Counted from the first letter of the stretch, positions 1 to 6,143 are shown. The stretch is DNA of 7,134 nucleotides from Candidatus Sumerlaeota bacterium (GCA_003554345.1 PWGE01000050.1:1-7134); one strand, 5' to 3'. Notes: generated from the sequence alone by a model not told the origin. A program made the numbers and translations.

Positions 1-26
1 AAAGAATAAGAAACCAGAAAATTTTG

Positions 27-51
27 CATCGATGTACAGGATGAAGAGGAT
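27..51. repeat. Short 9-base periodic repeat (GAT/AGGAT)
   Basis: CATCGATG (27-34) is followed by AGGAT at 38-42 and 47-51, so that GAT recurs every 9 bases, ending at 33, 42 and 51. On the minus strand this reads as successive ATCCT units ending in CATCGATG. From memory, similar ATCCTGTTC-type strings are common in intergenic DNA of many bacteria, but that is recollection and not shown by this window. No coding sense is apparent. Confidence 0.4.
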
Positions 52-103
52 AAGATTTCAGATTAAGACTACAAGAAAAGAGTGCTATTTTCATGATTGG
101 TGG

Positions 104-123
104 CGCTGATGACCGCATCAGCG
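104..123. repeat. Perfect 8-bp inverted repeat, 4-base loop
   Basis: CGCTGATG (104-111) and CATCAGCG (116-123) are exact reverse complements separated by ACCG. The stem could gain one G-T wobble at its base (103/124). No T-run follows on either strand, so it does not look like a classical intrinsic terminator. It lies about 195 bases downstream of the minus-strand pilT-like stop. It could be a transcript 3'-end structure, part of a dispersed palindromic repeat, or chance. Confidence 0.55.
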
Positions 124-153
124 TGAATAACTCCTCTGAAAATAACTTCTACC

Positions 154-166
154 AGTCAGTAGTCAG
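154..166. repeat. Two AGTCAG heptad units
   Basis: AGTCAG occurs at 154-159 and 161-166, a period of 7 bases. The reverse complement CTGACT occurs with the same 7-base spacing at 6243 and 6250, on the other side of the gene cluster. The match is short, so chance is possible. Confidence 0.3.
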
Positions 167-235
167 CTGAAAAATCGCGTTTTCCCTCAAAAAAAAGATC
201 TGACTGTTTTATGCAATCGGTTCCGTTGTTTTTCT

Positions 236-269
236 GTCCATACTGTCCATGTCAGTCCATAGAAGTCCA
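236..269. repeat. Four phased GTCCA units (9-10 base period)
   Basis: GTCCA starts at 236, 245, 255 and 265, giving steps of 9, 10 and 10 bases. The bases between units vary while the core pentamer is exact. On the minus strand it reads as TGGAC repeats. Spacing close to one DNA helical turn puts the cores on the same face of the helix. The array sits just downstream of the minus-strand pilT-like gene. It may be a degenerate intergenic tandem repeat; no function is evident. Confidence 0.5.
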
Positions 270-317
270 CTTGTTTTCTTCAATTCTGGCGCCAATTTCG
301 GCGTCGGTGTGAGGGGG

Positions 318-1382
318 TTATTTGCCATATTTTTCGATAAAAGGGCGTTTATCAGGCAAGGCGGTGAGAGCGGTTTCATAAGAAATAAGATTTTTTTCAA
401 AAGCCTGAGAGACTGACTGCAAAAGAGTTGTCATGCCTTCGGAAAAGCCTGTTTGTATGCTGGAATGGATTTGATAACTTTTTCCTTCTTTAATAAGGTT
501 CCTGATGGCTTTATTGACTACCATGATTTCCCATACCGGTACCAGTCCTTTTCCCTTTTTGTGAGGAAGTAAGCGTTGAGATATAACCCCCCGCAAACAT
601 ACCATGAGTTGCAGGCGAATTTGGTTTTGCTGATAAGGAGGAAAGGAATCGATAATTCTGTTCAGGGTTTCTACTGAGTCATTGGTGTGGAGGGTGGAAA
701 AAGTCAGATGCCCCGTTTCTGCCAGGGTGAGAACTGTTTCTATGGTCTCCAGGTTTCTCATTTCTCCTACCAGTATAACATCAGGGTCCTGGCGAAAAGA
801 ATGTTTGAGAGCCTTGCTGAACTGATGGGTATCTTCTTCGATTCCTCTTTGTGATATAAGAGATTTTTTTCGATGGTACAGGTATTCTATCGGGTCTTCA
901 ATGGTAAGAATATGCCACGGTTTGGTTTTGTTTATTTTTTCAAGCATAGCAGCCATCGTAGTAGACTTACCACATCCTGTTGGGCCTGTGACCAGGACAA
1001 GACCGTTATGATATTTTAAAAATTCGTGAGCAACAGGAGGTACCCCCAGCTCATCCATTGAAGGGATTCGCAGAGGTATTAATCGCATAGATGCCGCAAG
1101 ATTACCACGTTCCTGGTAAAGATTGATCCTCGCCCGGCAAATGTTCTTAAAAGAAGCAGAAAAGTCCAGTTCTTTGTGGATAAAAAACTCTTTGAGTTTT
1201 TCTTCTCTGACAAGTGGAAAAAAGTTTTCCGCAAAATATTCTCTTGTTAATGGGGGATGATCCAGAAAATAGAGTTGTCCGAATTGGCGGTAACAGGGAG
1301 TATCGCCTTCAATAAAATGCAGGTCTGTAACTTTCTCTTTGAAAGCTTGCTGAACAAGTCTGGTCAGAGAAGTTGATTTCAT
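318..1382 (-). CDS. pilT: PilT/PilU-type pilus retraction ATPase
   Basis: Predicted cytoplasmic hexameric ATPase of the GspE/PilT secretion superfamily, which powers depolymerisation (retraction) of type IV pili for twitching motility. The 354 residues match normal PilT length. Motifs appear in order: an N-terminal PAS-like region with the typical DLHF start (20-23), Walker A GPTGCGKST (133-141), Asp box ILTIEDPIEY (158-167), Walker B VILVGEMR (202-209), His box HLTFSTLHTN (225-234) and the PilT hallmark AIRNLIKEGK (292-301). The last separates PilT/PilU from the PilB/GspE assembly ATPases, as does the absence of a tetracysteine zinc motif. The ATG is the only start that fits the family N-terminus, but no Shine-Dalgarno is visible; the upstream bases are very AT-rich. 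It is transcribed divergently from the EIIA gene, and no other pilus genes are in view. PilT versus PilU cannot be settled here. Confidence 0.93.
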   Translation of the reverse strand: MKSTSLTRLVQQAFKEKVTDLHFIEGDTPCYRQFGQLYFLDHPPLTREYFAENFFPLVREEKLKEFFIHKELDFSASFKNICRARINLYQERGNLAASMRLIPLRIPSMDELGVPPVAHEFLKYHNGLVLVTGPTGCGKSTTMAAMLEKINKTKPWHILTIEDPIEYLYHRKKSLISQRGIEEDTHQFSKALKHSFRQDPDVILVGEMRNLETIETVLTLAETGHLTFSTLHTNDSVETLNRIIDSFPPYQQNQIRLQLMVCLRGVISQRLLPHKKGKGLVPVWEIMVVNKAIRNLIKEGKSYQIHSSIQTGFSEGMTTLLQSVSQAFEKNLISYETALTALPDKRPFIEKYGK

Positions 1383-1400
1383 AATTTATATTATAATATA
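1383..1400 (-). promoter_or_regulatory. AT palindrome before pilT-like gene, possible -10
   Basis: ATATTATAATAT (1388-1399) is a perfect 12-base palindrome directly upstream of the minus-strand pilT-like ATG. Read on the minus strand it contains TATAAT only about 8 bases from the start codon, and no TTGACA-like -35 was found at the right distance. If it is a real -10, the transcript would be nearly leaderless, which would fit the missing Shine-Dalgarno. AT-rich chance is equally plausible. Confidence 0.2.
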
Positions 1401-1578
1401 GTTTTCTTTTAGTGAAAGAAAAAGAAAAAGTGACAGATATTTATTGGATCTGAACTATAGACCGAAACATGTACCACTAAAACAGTAAAAAGAGCTTTTA
1501 GAAGGCATGTGTCAGGTCTTTCATCAATAAAACAAAGAAGAAAAAATCATTATAAAAAGGTTGTATTTCTTTTTTTTC

Positions 1579-1606
1579 TTGCACAGACTGTAACTTGTTC
1601 TATAAT
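1579..1606 (+). promoter_or_regulatory. Sigma70-type promoter for the EIIA-CBS unit
   Basis: TTGCAC (1579-1584) and TATAAT (1601-1606) are separated by 16 bases, close to the housekeeping consensus with a perfect -10. A T-rich tract (1571-1579) abuts the -35. Transcription should begin near 1612-1614, leaving a leader of about 36 bases before the ATG at 1649. No operator or riboswitch is apparent in that leader. Confidence 0.7.
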
Positions 1607-1648
1607 ACATTAAAGAAAGAGTATATAAAACGATGAAGAGGAAAATAT

Positions 1649-2116
1649 ATGGAATATTTTTGCGATGTTATGGATGAAGATTTGATTATTTTTAATGAGA
1701 ATGAGATGGAGAAAAAAGATGTTCTGGAAAAACTTACAGAACATTTATGTCACCATTACGGTCTTGATACTTCCCTTATCCTTCAAAAGATTTTAAGCAG
1801 AGAAGAAGCACACTCCACAGGTATAGGAGCGGGTATTGCCATTCCTCACTGCCGTTTGCCTGATATTGATAAAATAAGAGCATCAGTGCTTATCTCCTCT
1901 ACCCCTATTGAGTTTCAAGCGCTGGACAATAAACCTGTACACATCATTTTTTTGTTTGTATCACCCTTGCAAAGTGCCCAGGAGCACCTGAAATTTTTAC
2001 ACTTCATTACCACTTTTTCCCGCAGTGAACTGTTTGATAAAGCCCTTAAAACAAACTCTCCTGATGATTTTATTGACCTCTGGAAGGAGGTCTGCCGCCA
2101 GGAAGGGAAAGTATAG
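1649..2116 (+). CDS. PTS EIIA domain protein (PtsN/fructose type)
   Basis: A single-domain phosphotransferase-system EIIA protein of the mannitol/fructose/PtsN class (PTS_EIIA type 2), 155 residues, about the usual length of PtsN. The key motif is HSTGIGAGIAIPH (55-67); His67 in IPH is the expected phosphorylated residue, accepting phosphate from HPr or NPr. Further family marks are the KPVHIIFLFVSP strand (94-105) and EHLKFL (112-117). The residue after the active His is Cys, where Gly is common. No EIIB or EIIC transport domain, HPr or enzyme I is present nearby, so a regulatory (nitrogen-PTS-like) role is more likely than sugar uptake. That is inference. A purine-rich site (GAAGAGG, 1635-1641) precedes the ATG. 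The gene is followed after one codon by the CBS-domain gene in the same frame. Confidence 0.88.
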   Translation: MEYFCDVMDEDLIIFNENEMEKKDVLEKLTEHLCHHYGLDTSLILQKILSREEAHSTGIGAGIAIPHCRLPDIDKIRASVLISSTPIEFQALDNKPVHIIFLFVSPLQSAQEHLKFLHFITTFSRSELFDKALKTNSPDDFIDLWKEVCRQEGKV

Positions 2117-2119
2117 CCT

Positions 2120-2566
2120 ATGGAGAAGTTAAGCGATATTGTGCAGCGCGGAGAAGAAATTGTTTCTCCCATTATACCACTTGAAAAGGTGGTAAGCCTC
2201 TTATTTGAGAAAAGCTATCCTTTTCTGATAGTAGAAACCATGAAAAAACCCTGGATTATTACTATTGATAACGTGCTGTTTTCTCTTTTGCCTGCTACTT
2301 TTGAATTGCTCGAGGAGTATGACTACTTTCATCATTTTGGGTTGTTGGAACAGGAGTTCTTGCAGAATATACGAAGTGGACTTTTCCTGGCAGAAGATGT
2401 CATGGAAACCATAAAAGATTCTTTATCTACCCAGGATTCGCTTATTAAGGCCGTCATTGTTTTAAACAGAAAGAAAAAGCAGGCTCTTCCGGTATTGGAT
2501 GATGATAATCAGTACTGCGGTTTTATTAATAAAACAATGATTGCTCACACTCTCCTGCAAAAATAA
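2120..2566 (+). CDS. Small CBS-domain protein
   Basis: A 148-residue soluble protein with no signal peptide or membrane segment. Residues about 92-147 read as a CBS domain: DVM opening, a helix with LIKAVIVLNRKKKQALPVLD, then a strand GFINKTMIAHTLL closing in the usual pattern. The first half (13-60, with YPFLIVET and KPWIITIDNVLFSLL) may be a second, degenerate CBS repeat, joined by an acidic/aromatic linker (62-90). CBS pairs typically bind adenosyl nucleotides and regulate a partner; the ligand here is unknown. The start is forced, since the upstream EIIA stop TAG lies one codon before in the same frame. AGGAAGGG (2100-2107) is a somewhat distant Shine-Dalgarno, 12 bases away. Probably co-transcribed and translationally coupled with the EIIA gene. 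Confidence 0.72.
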   Translation: MEKLSDIVQRGEEIVSPIIPLEKVVSLLFEKSYPFLIVETMKKPWIITIDNVLFSLLPATFELLEEYDYFHHFGLLEQEFLQNIRSGLFLAEDVMETIKDSLSTQDSLIKAVIVLNRKKKQALPVLDDDNQYCGFINKTMIAHTLLQK

Positions 2567-2723
2567 AGCTGTTTTCTATAATAAAAGTAAATAGCTTGAA
2601 ACATCTATATTGCCGGGCATTGGTGGACTAAAAAACTGATTTTACCCTCATCGTATCAGGGTGAAGTATCTTTTGCTTATTGTAAGGATACAAAGAGGGA
2701 CCATTAAAAAAAGGGGCAATAAC

Positions 2724-2873
2724 ATGATCTTTCGGATTCTACTGGGGTATCCTGATTTTTGCCTGCAATACCGTGAATGATTTCTGAGTGCCATGAAGAG
2801 GGATAGTCTGCAGTGCCTTTCCCTTGGGCTTTTTAAGGAAGAGAACGAAGCGGAACTGCTGGATAAAAAATGA
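2724..2873 (+). pseudogene. Possible broken ORF or sORF upstream of recA
   Basis: From ATG at 2724, preceded by AAGGGG-like purines (2711-2716), a frame runs 18 codons to TGA (2778-2780). It then continues in the same frame for 30 codons, ending at TGA (2871-2873). The second part is charged and protein-like, ending with KEENEAELLDKK. The frame is also open upstream of the ATG from 2640. I do not recognise the product. It may be a decayed gene, an 18-residue leader peptide, or chance. No selenocysteine hairpin was seen after the TGA. Confidence 0.2.
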
Positions 2874-2897
2874 AACTATAGTATAATGGTTCATTTT
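2867..2897. promoter_or_regulatory. Inverted repeat over the recA -10 (candidate operator)
   Basis: AAAATGAAAC (2867-2876) faces GGTTCATTTT (2888-2897): the arms match at 9 of 10 positions (8 bp continuous outer), with 11 bases between them. The -10-like TATAAT (2882-2887) lies inside the dyad, the classic place for a repressor. In many bacteria LexA controls recA, but this dyad fits neither the Gram-positive GAAC-N4-GTTC nor the enterobacterial CTGT-N8-ACAG box. It may be a lineage-specific LexA site, another operator, or chance in AT-rich DNA. Confidence 0.4.
2882..2887 (+). promoter_or_regulatory. recA -10 element
   Basis: A perfect TATAAT sits 33 bases before the recA ATG. No good TTGACA-like -35 lies about 17 bases upstream (the region near 2859 reads CTGGAT), so the promoter may need an activator or be intrinsically weak. 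The predicted transcript start is near 2894. Confidence 0.5.
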
Positions 2898-2920
2898 AAA
2901 AGAAATAAGGAGATAATTTT

Positions 2921-3970
2921 ATGGCAAAACAGCAGCAAGATGAAAGAAGCCAGAAACAAAATGCCCTTGATATGGCTTTAACCCAGATTAAAAGAACATA
3001 CGGCGATGGGGCTATTATGAAGATGGATGAGGGGGCCCAGGTCAAAGGGATAAACTTTATCCCAACCGGTTCACTGGCTATTGACTCTACCCTGGGAACA
3101 GGGGGGATTCCCCGCGGTCGTATTGTTGAGATTTACGGACCTGAAGCCTCTGGTAAAACCACCCTTGCCCTGCATATTATTGCCCAGGCCCAGAAACAGG
3201 GTGGTATCGTTGCTTTTATTGATGCTGAACATGCCCTGAATCCTTCTTATGCACAAAAACTGGGAATAAAGATCGAGGACTTACTTGTTTCTCAGCCGGA
3301 TACTGGTGAGCAGGCTTTAGACATCGTGGAACAACTGGTTCGATCGAATGCTGTCGACTGTCTGGTGGTCGACTCTGTTGCTGCTCTTGCTCCTAAGGCT
3401 GAAATTGATGGGGAAATGGGTGATTCCCACATGGCATTGCAGGCGCGCTTGATGTCTCAGGCTTTACGAAAATTGACCGCTATAGCCAGCCGTTCTAAAA
3501 CCAGTTTGATTTTTATTAACCAGATTCGCGAAAAAGTGGGAATATTTTTTGGAAATGCAGAAACCACTACCGGTGGAAGGGCTCTGAAGTTTTATTCTGC
3601 TATTCGAATGGAGACCCGTCAGGGAGCTCCTCTTAAAGCAGGTGCAGAAAAAATTGGACAGATTACCCGTATCAGGATTGTAAAAAATAAACTTGCTCCA
3701 CCCTTTAAAGAAACTGAGGTTGAGCTTATCTATGGAGAGGGTTTTTCCTACTATGGTGAACTGATCGATCTGGGCGTGAAACATAAACTTATTGATCGTA
3801 CCGGTGCCTGGTTTTCCTATGGTTCGCATAAGCTCGGTCAGGGCAGGGAAAATGCCAAACAGTTTTTGAAAGAGAATCCAGAAGTTGCACAGGAAATTGA
3901 AGAAAAAATCAGAGAGGAAGTAGGATTGTCAGTATCTTCAGAAGAAGAAAAAAAAGAAAGTCAGAAATAA
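2921..3970 (+). CDS. recA: RecA recombinase
   Basis: ATP-dependent DNA strand-exchange protein that forms filaments on single-stranded DNA, drives homologous recombination and, in SOS-competent bacteria, LexA self-cleavage. Length 349 is normal. Walker [10 protein letters not shown] (73-81, Lys79), catalytic Glu103 in DAEHAL, Walker B CLVVDS (147-152), L1 region [11 protein letters not shown] (161-171) and L2 with NQIREKVG (200-207; Gln201 equals E. coli Gln194) are all present. The C-terminus is acidic (EEEKKE), as usual. Offset to E. coli numbering is +7. Two unusual residues are Asn107 where E. coli has Asp100 at the adenine site, and Ala213 where NPE is usual in L2 (here NAE). AAGGAG (2907-2912) sits 8 bases before the ATG. 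It heads an operon with the yitJ-like and FmdB genes; no recX follows. Confidence 0.98.
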   Translation: MAKQQQDERSQKQNALDMALTQIKRTYGDGAIMKMDEGAQVKGINFIPTGSLAIDSTLGTGGIPRGRIVEIYGPEASGKTTLALHIIAQAQKQGGIVAFIDAEHALNPSYAQKLGIKIEDLLVSQPDTGEQALDIVEQLVRSNAVDCLVVDSVAALAPKAEIDGEMGDSHMALQARLMSQALRKLTAIASRSKTSLIFINQIREKVGIFFGNAETTTGGRALKFYSAIRMETRQGAPLKAGAEKIGQITRIRIVKNKLAPPFKETEVELIYGEGFSYYGELIDLGVKHKLIDRTGAWFSYGSHKLGQGRENAKQFLKENPEVAQEIEEKIREEVGLSVSSEEEKKESQK

Positions 3971-3975
3971 AGGGA
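3969..3975 (+). promoter_or_regulatory. Ribosome-binding site deciding the TTG start
   Basis: AAAGGGA overlaps the recA stop codon (3968-3970) and lies 7 bases before TTG at 3983. The next in-frame ATG (in GAMGTE) would cut into the FDGAMGTE motif of the methyltransferase domain, so TTG is the only reasonable start. The overlap suggests translational coupling to recA. Confidence 0.6.
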
Positions 3976-3982
3976 CAGACTA

Positions 3983-5839
3983 TTGCAGGACTTTAAAAAA
4001 TATTTTCACGATAATAATGAATTAATTCTCTTCGACGGCGCAATGGGTACTGAAATCTACCGCCGGGGTGTTTATATTAACCAGTGTTTTGAAAGTCTCA
4101 ACCTTACACGGCCGGAACTCATCTTACAGATTCACGAGGAGTATCTGCAGGCAGGAGCAGAAGTCCTGGAGGCGAATATTTACGGGACTCATCCTTTCAA
4201 GCTTCAAAAATTTGGTTATGAAAATCGCCAGGAAGAAATTATTCGGCGAGGAATTGAGATAGCACGTCATGCAGCAGATGATAAAGCCTTTGTTGCTGCA
4301 GCTGTAGGGCCGTCCGGGAAGATTCTTGAACCATATGGGAATACCAGAGATGATGAGATTAAGGACGGATTCCGTCAACAGCTGGAAATTATTCTGGACC
4401 AGAAACCTGATATTCTGCTTTTTGAAACCTTCTCTTATCTTAAAGAACTGCATCTTGCTCTGGAGGTTTTGCAGGAATTTAACCCTTCACAACCAGTTAT
4501 AACTCAACTGGTACTGGGTGAAAATGGGCACACTGCTTACGGTGATTCACTGTACAGTCTTCTGGAACTCAAAGAAAAATATAATATTTTTGCGCTGGGA
4601 ATGAATTGTGGACTGGGTCCTCGGGAATCCTGGGAAATATTGCGAAAATTTCGCCAGCATTATGATGGCTATCTGACAGCTCAGCCTAATGCCGGCTACC
4701 CTCGAATTATAGAGGGACGCATGATGTATATGGCGAGCCCTGAATATTTTGCAGAATATGCCAAGCGCATGGCTAATATAGGCGTGAATATGATCGGAGC
4801 CTGTTGCGGCTCTGAACCAAAACATATCAAAGGAATGAAATCTGCTCTTCTTGCCATAAAACCCCGACAGACAACTATTGCCATGGAAGCCGGCGGTGCA
4901 TCGACCCGGAAAGAAGCAAAAGAAAGTGTGCGAAAGAAACCGGTTCCCGATGAACAACGCTCCCGGCTGGCTGCTAAGTTGTCTCAAAAACAATTTGTCG
5001 TCAGTGTGGAGATTGATCCTCCGAAAGGAACTTCTATAGAAAAGGTCATGAATGCTGCCCGTCACCTCAAAAAGAGTGGTATTGATGCTATAAATATTGC
5101 AGACGGACCGCGAGCGACGTGTCGAATGTCTCCCCTTGCGCTGGCTCTTCATTTTCAAAATGAGGTAGGCGTGGAACCGCTTTTACATTATTGCTGTCGA
5201 GACCGTAATATTCTCGGCATTCAATCGGATCTCATCGGCGCTCATTCTCTTGGGTTGAGAAATATTCTTTTAATAACCGGGGATCCCCCTAAACTTGGTG
5301 ATTATCCTTTTGCAACCGCTGTGTTTGATATTGACTCCATTGGATTGACCCATATTGTGCATGAACTCAACCACGGTGTTGATATTGCCGGAAATGATAT
5401 CGGAGAACCGACCTCTTTCTATATGGGAGTAGGGGCTAATCCTGGTGCGCAGGATCTTGATAAAGAAGTGGAAAGATTTATCCAGAAGGTGAAGGCAGGT
5501 GCTCAGTATGTTCTCACTCAACCGGTTTATGATGTAACCCTTCTGGAACGTTTTCTGGAAAGAATAAAGGAATATAGAATACCCGTGCTGGTAGGAATCT
5601 TGCCCCTTGTGAGTGCCAGAAACGCAGAATTTTTGCATAATGAGGTCCCCGGAATGCAGATTCCCGACCCCATATTGAGACAGATGAGGAAAGCCGGTAA
5701 AGGCCCACAGGCAGTGGAAACTGGCATAAAAATTGCTAAAGAATCACTGGCGGCTACTAAGGATAAGGTTGAAGGAGTTTATATAATGCCGCCTTTTGGT
5801 CGCTATGAATTAGCCCAGGAAATAGTAGAGGATTTATAA
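3983..5839 (+). CDS. yitJ: Bifunctional homocysteine S-methyltransferase / methylenetetrahydrofolate reductase
   Basis: A fused enzyme of the Bacillus YitJ type, 618 residues (normal, near 610). The N-terminal domain (about 10-295) is a zinc-dependent homocysteine S-methyltransferase barrel: FDGAMGTE (17-24), then the zinc ligands Cys209 in MNCGLGP and Cys274-Cys275 in GACCGS. A charged, Lys/Glu-rich linker (about 300-335) joins it to an FAD-dependent MTHFR barrel (337-618), with Glu343 in VEIDPPKG, ITGDPPK (431-437), LTQPVYD (511-517) and PVLVGILPL (534-542). The reductase makes 5-methyl-THF from 5,10-methylene-THF. The methyltransferase domain may methylate homocysteine, although donor use in YitJ-type proteins is not settled. 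The EANIYGTH segment (63-70) departs from the common ETNTFGAN. It starts with TTG 12 bases after the recA stop, in the same frame. Confidence 0.92.
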   Translation: MQDFKKYFHDNNELILFDGAMGTEIYRRGVYINQCFESLNLTRPELILQIHEEYLQAGAEVLEANIYGTHPFKLQKFGYENRQEEIIRRGIEIARHAADDKAFVAAAVGPSGKILEPYGNTRDDEIKDGFRQQLEIILDQKPDILLFETFSYLKELHLALEVLQEFNPSQPVITQLVLGENGHTAYGDSLYSLLELKEKYNIFALGMNCGLGPRESWEILRKFRQHYDGYLTAQPNAGYPRIIEGRMMYMASPEYFAEYAKRMANIGVNMIGACCGSEPKHIKGMKSALLAIKPRQTTIAMEAGGASTRKEAKESVRKKPVPDEQRSRLAAKLSQKQFVVSVEIDPPKGTSIEKVMNAARHLKKSGIDAINIADGPRATCRMSPLALALHFQNEVGVEPLLHYCCRDRNILGIQSDLIGAHSLGLRNILLITGDPPKLGDYPFATAVFDIDSIGLTHIVHELNHGVDIAGNDIGEPTSFYMGVGANPGAQDLDKEVERFIQKVKAGAQYVLTQPVYDVTLLERFLERIKEYRIPVLVGILPLVSARNAEFLHNEVPGMQIPDPILRQMRKAGKGPQAVETGIKIAKESLAATKDKVEGVYIMPPFGRYELAQEIVEDL

Positions 5840-5850
5840 GGAGTGCGAAA

Positions 5851-6132
5851 ATGCCAACATATGAATATCAATGTCAGGAATGTGGGAAAGAGTTTGAGGC
5901 TTTTCAAAAAATGAGCGATTCACCACTTAAACAATGTAAATTTTGCGGCGGTAGCGTTCGTCGCCTTATAAGTGGTGGTACAGGTGTCATTTTTAAAGGG
6001 TCTGGATTCTATTGTACCGACTATAAAAGTAAACCTTCTCCGGCTAAAAAGGAGAAGAAAGAGAAAAAGGAACAGTCGGCTGAAACGCCGTGTCAACAAT
6101 GTCCGGCTGGTAAAAATGAGACGGCCGATTAA
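5851..6132 (+). CDS. FmdB-family zinc-ribbon protein
   Basis: A 93-residue protein opening with MPTYEYQCQECG, the signature of the FmdB putative regulatory family (named from a Methylophilus formamidase-linked gene). Two CxxC pairs, Cys8/Cys11 and Cys29/Cys32, should bind one zinc. A GxGFY motif (50-54) follows, also typical. The tail is Lys/Glu-rich (61-75) and ends with an extra CQQC (81-84), which is less usual; variable tails are common in this family. The molecular role of FmdB proteins is largely unknown. Shine-Dalgarno AAGGAG (5838-5843) overlaps the yitJ-like stop, with 7 bases to the ATG, so it is the third gene of the recA operon. Confidence 0.88.
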   Translation: MPTYEYQCQECGKEFEAFQKMSDSPLKQCKFCGGSVRRLISGGTGVIFKGSGFYCTDYKSKPSPAKKEKKEKKEQSAETPCQQCPAGKNETAD

Positions 6133-6143
6133 AGCGTGTTAGT

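Larger units (their letters stand above)
1..317. other. Gene-free left flank
   Basis: No reading frame here looks like a protein. The only sizeable open frame (minus strand, 209-400) runs into the end of the pilT-like gene in another frame and has a low-complexity, non-domain translation. What the stretch does hold is a perfect 8-bp hairpin (104-123), a 9-base periodic AGGAT repeat (about 27-51), two AGTCAG heptads (154-166), an A-tract (190-197) and four phased GTCCA units (236-269). It is the 3' side of the minus-strand pilT-like gene. No clear intrinsic terminator was found: the A-tract would read as a T-tract on the minus strand, but no hairpin precedes it. Confidence 0.6.
2567..2920. other. 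354-base gap between the CBS gene and recA
   Basis: No recognised gene. It contains a frame in two parts broken by a TGA (2724-2873), a weak 5-bp ACCCT/AGGGT inverted repeat (2644-2662) and the recA promoter and ribosome-binding region (2867-2912). No convincing rho-independent terminator was found after the CBS gene: the AAGCT/AGCTT pair just after its stop has a long loop and no T-run. Confidence 0.5.

Noticed and set aside
290-303. CGCC/GGCG hairpin just after the pilT-like stop as a terminator
   Set aside because: Only a 4-bp stem, and no T-run follows on the minus strand.
209-400. 63-residue minus-strand open frame at the left edge
   Set aside because: It overlaps the 3' end of the pilT-like gene in another frame, its translation derives partly from the GTCCA repeat, and it has no domain-like pattern.
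2778-2820. In-frame TGA as a selenocysteine codon
   Set aside because: No stem-loop fits just after the TGA; AGTGCC there recurs as a direct repeat, not an inverted one, and the frame has no recognised selenoprotein motif.
2811-2835. GCC/GGC stem followed by TTTTT before recA as a terminator
   Set aside because: The stem has only about three good pairs; the T-run alone is not enough.
3464-5727. Several minus-strand open frames of 60-200 codons opposite recA and the yitJ-like gene
   Set aside because: They lie opposite strongly conserved coding sequence, have odd compositions and no family motifs; they are antisense shadows.
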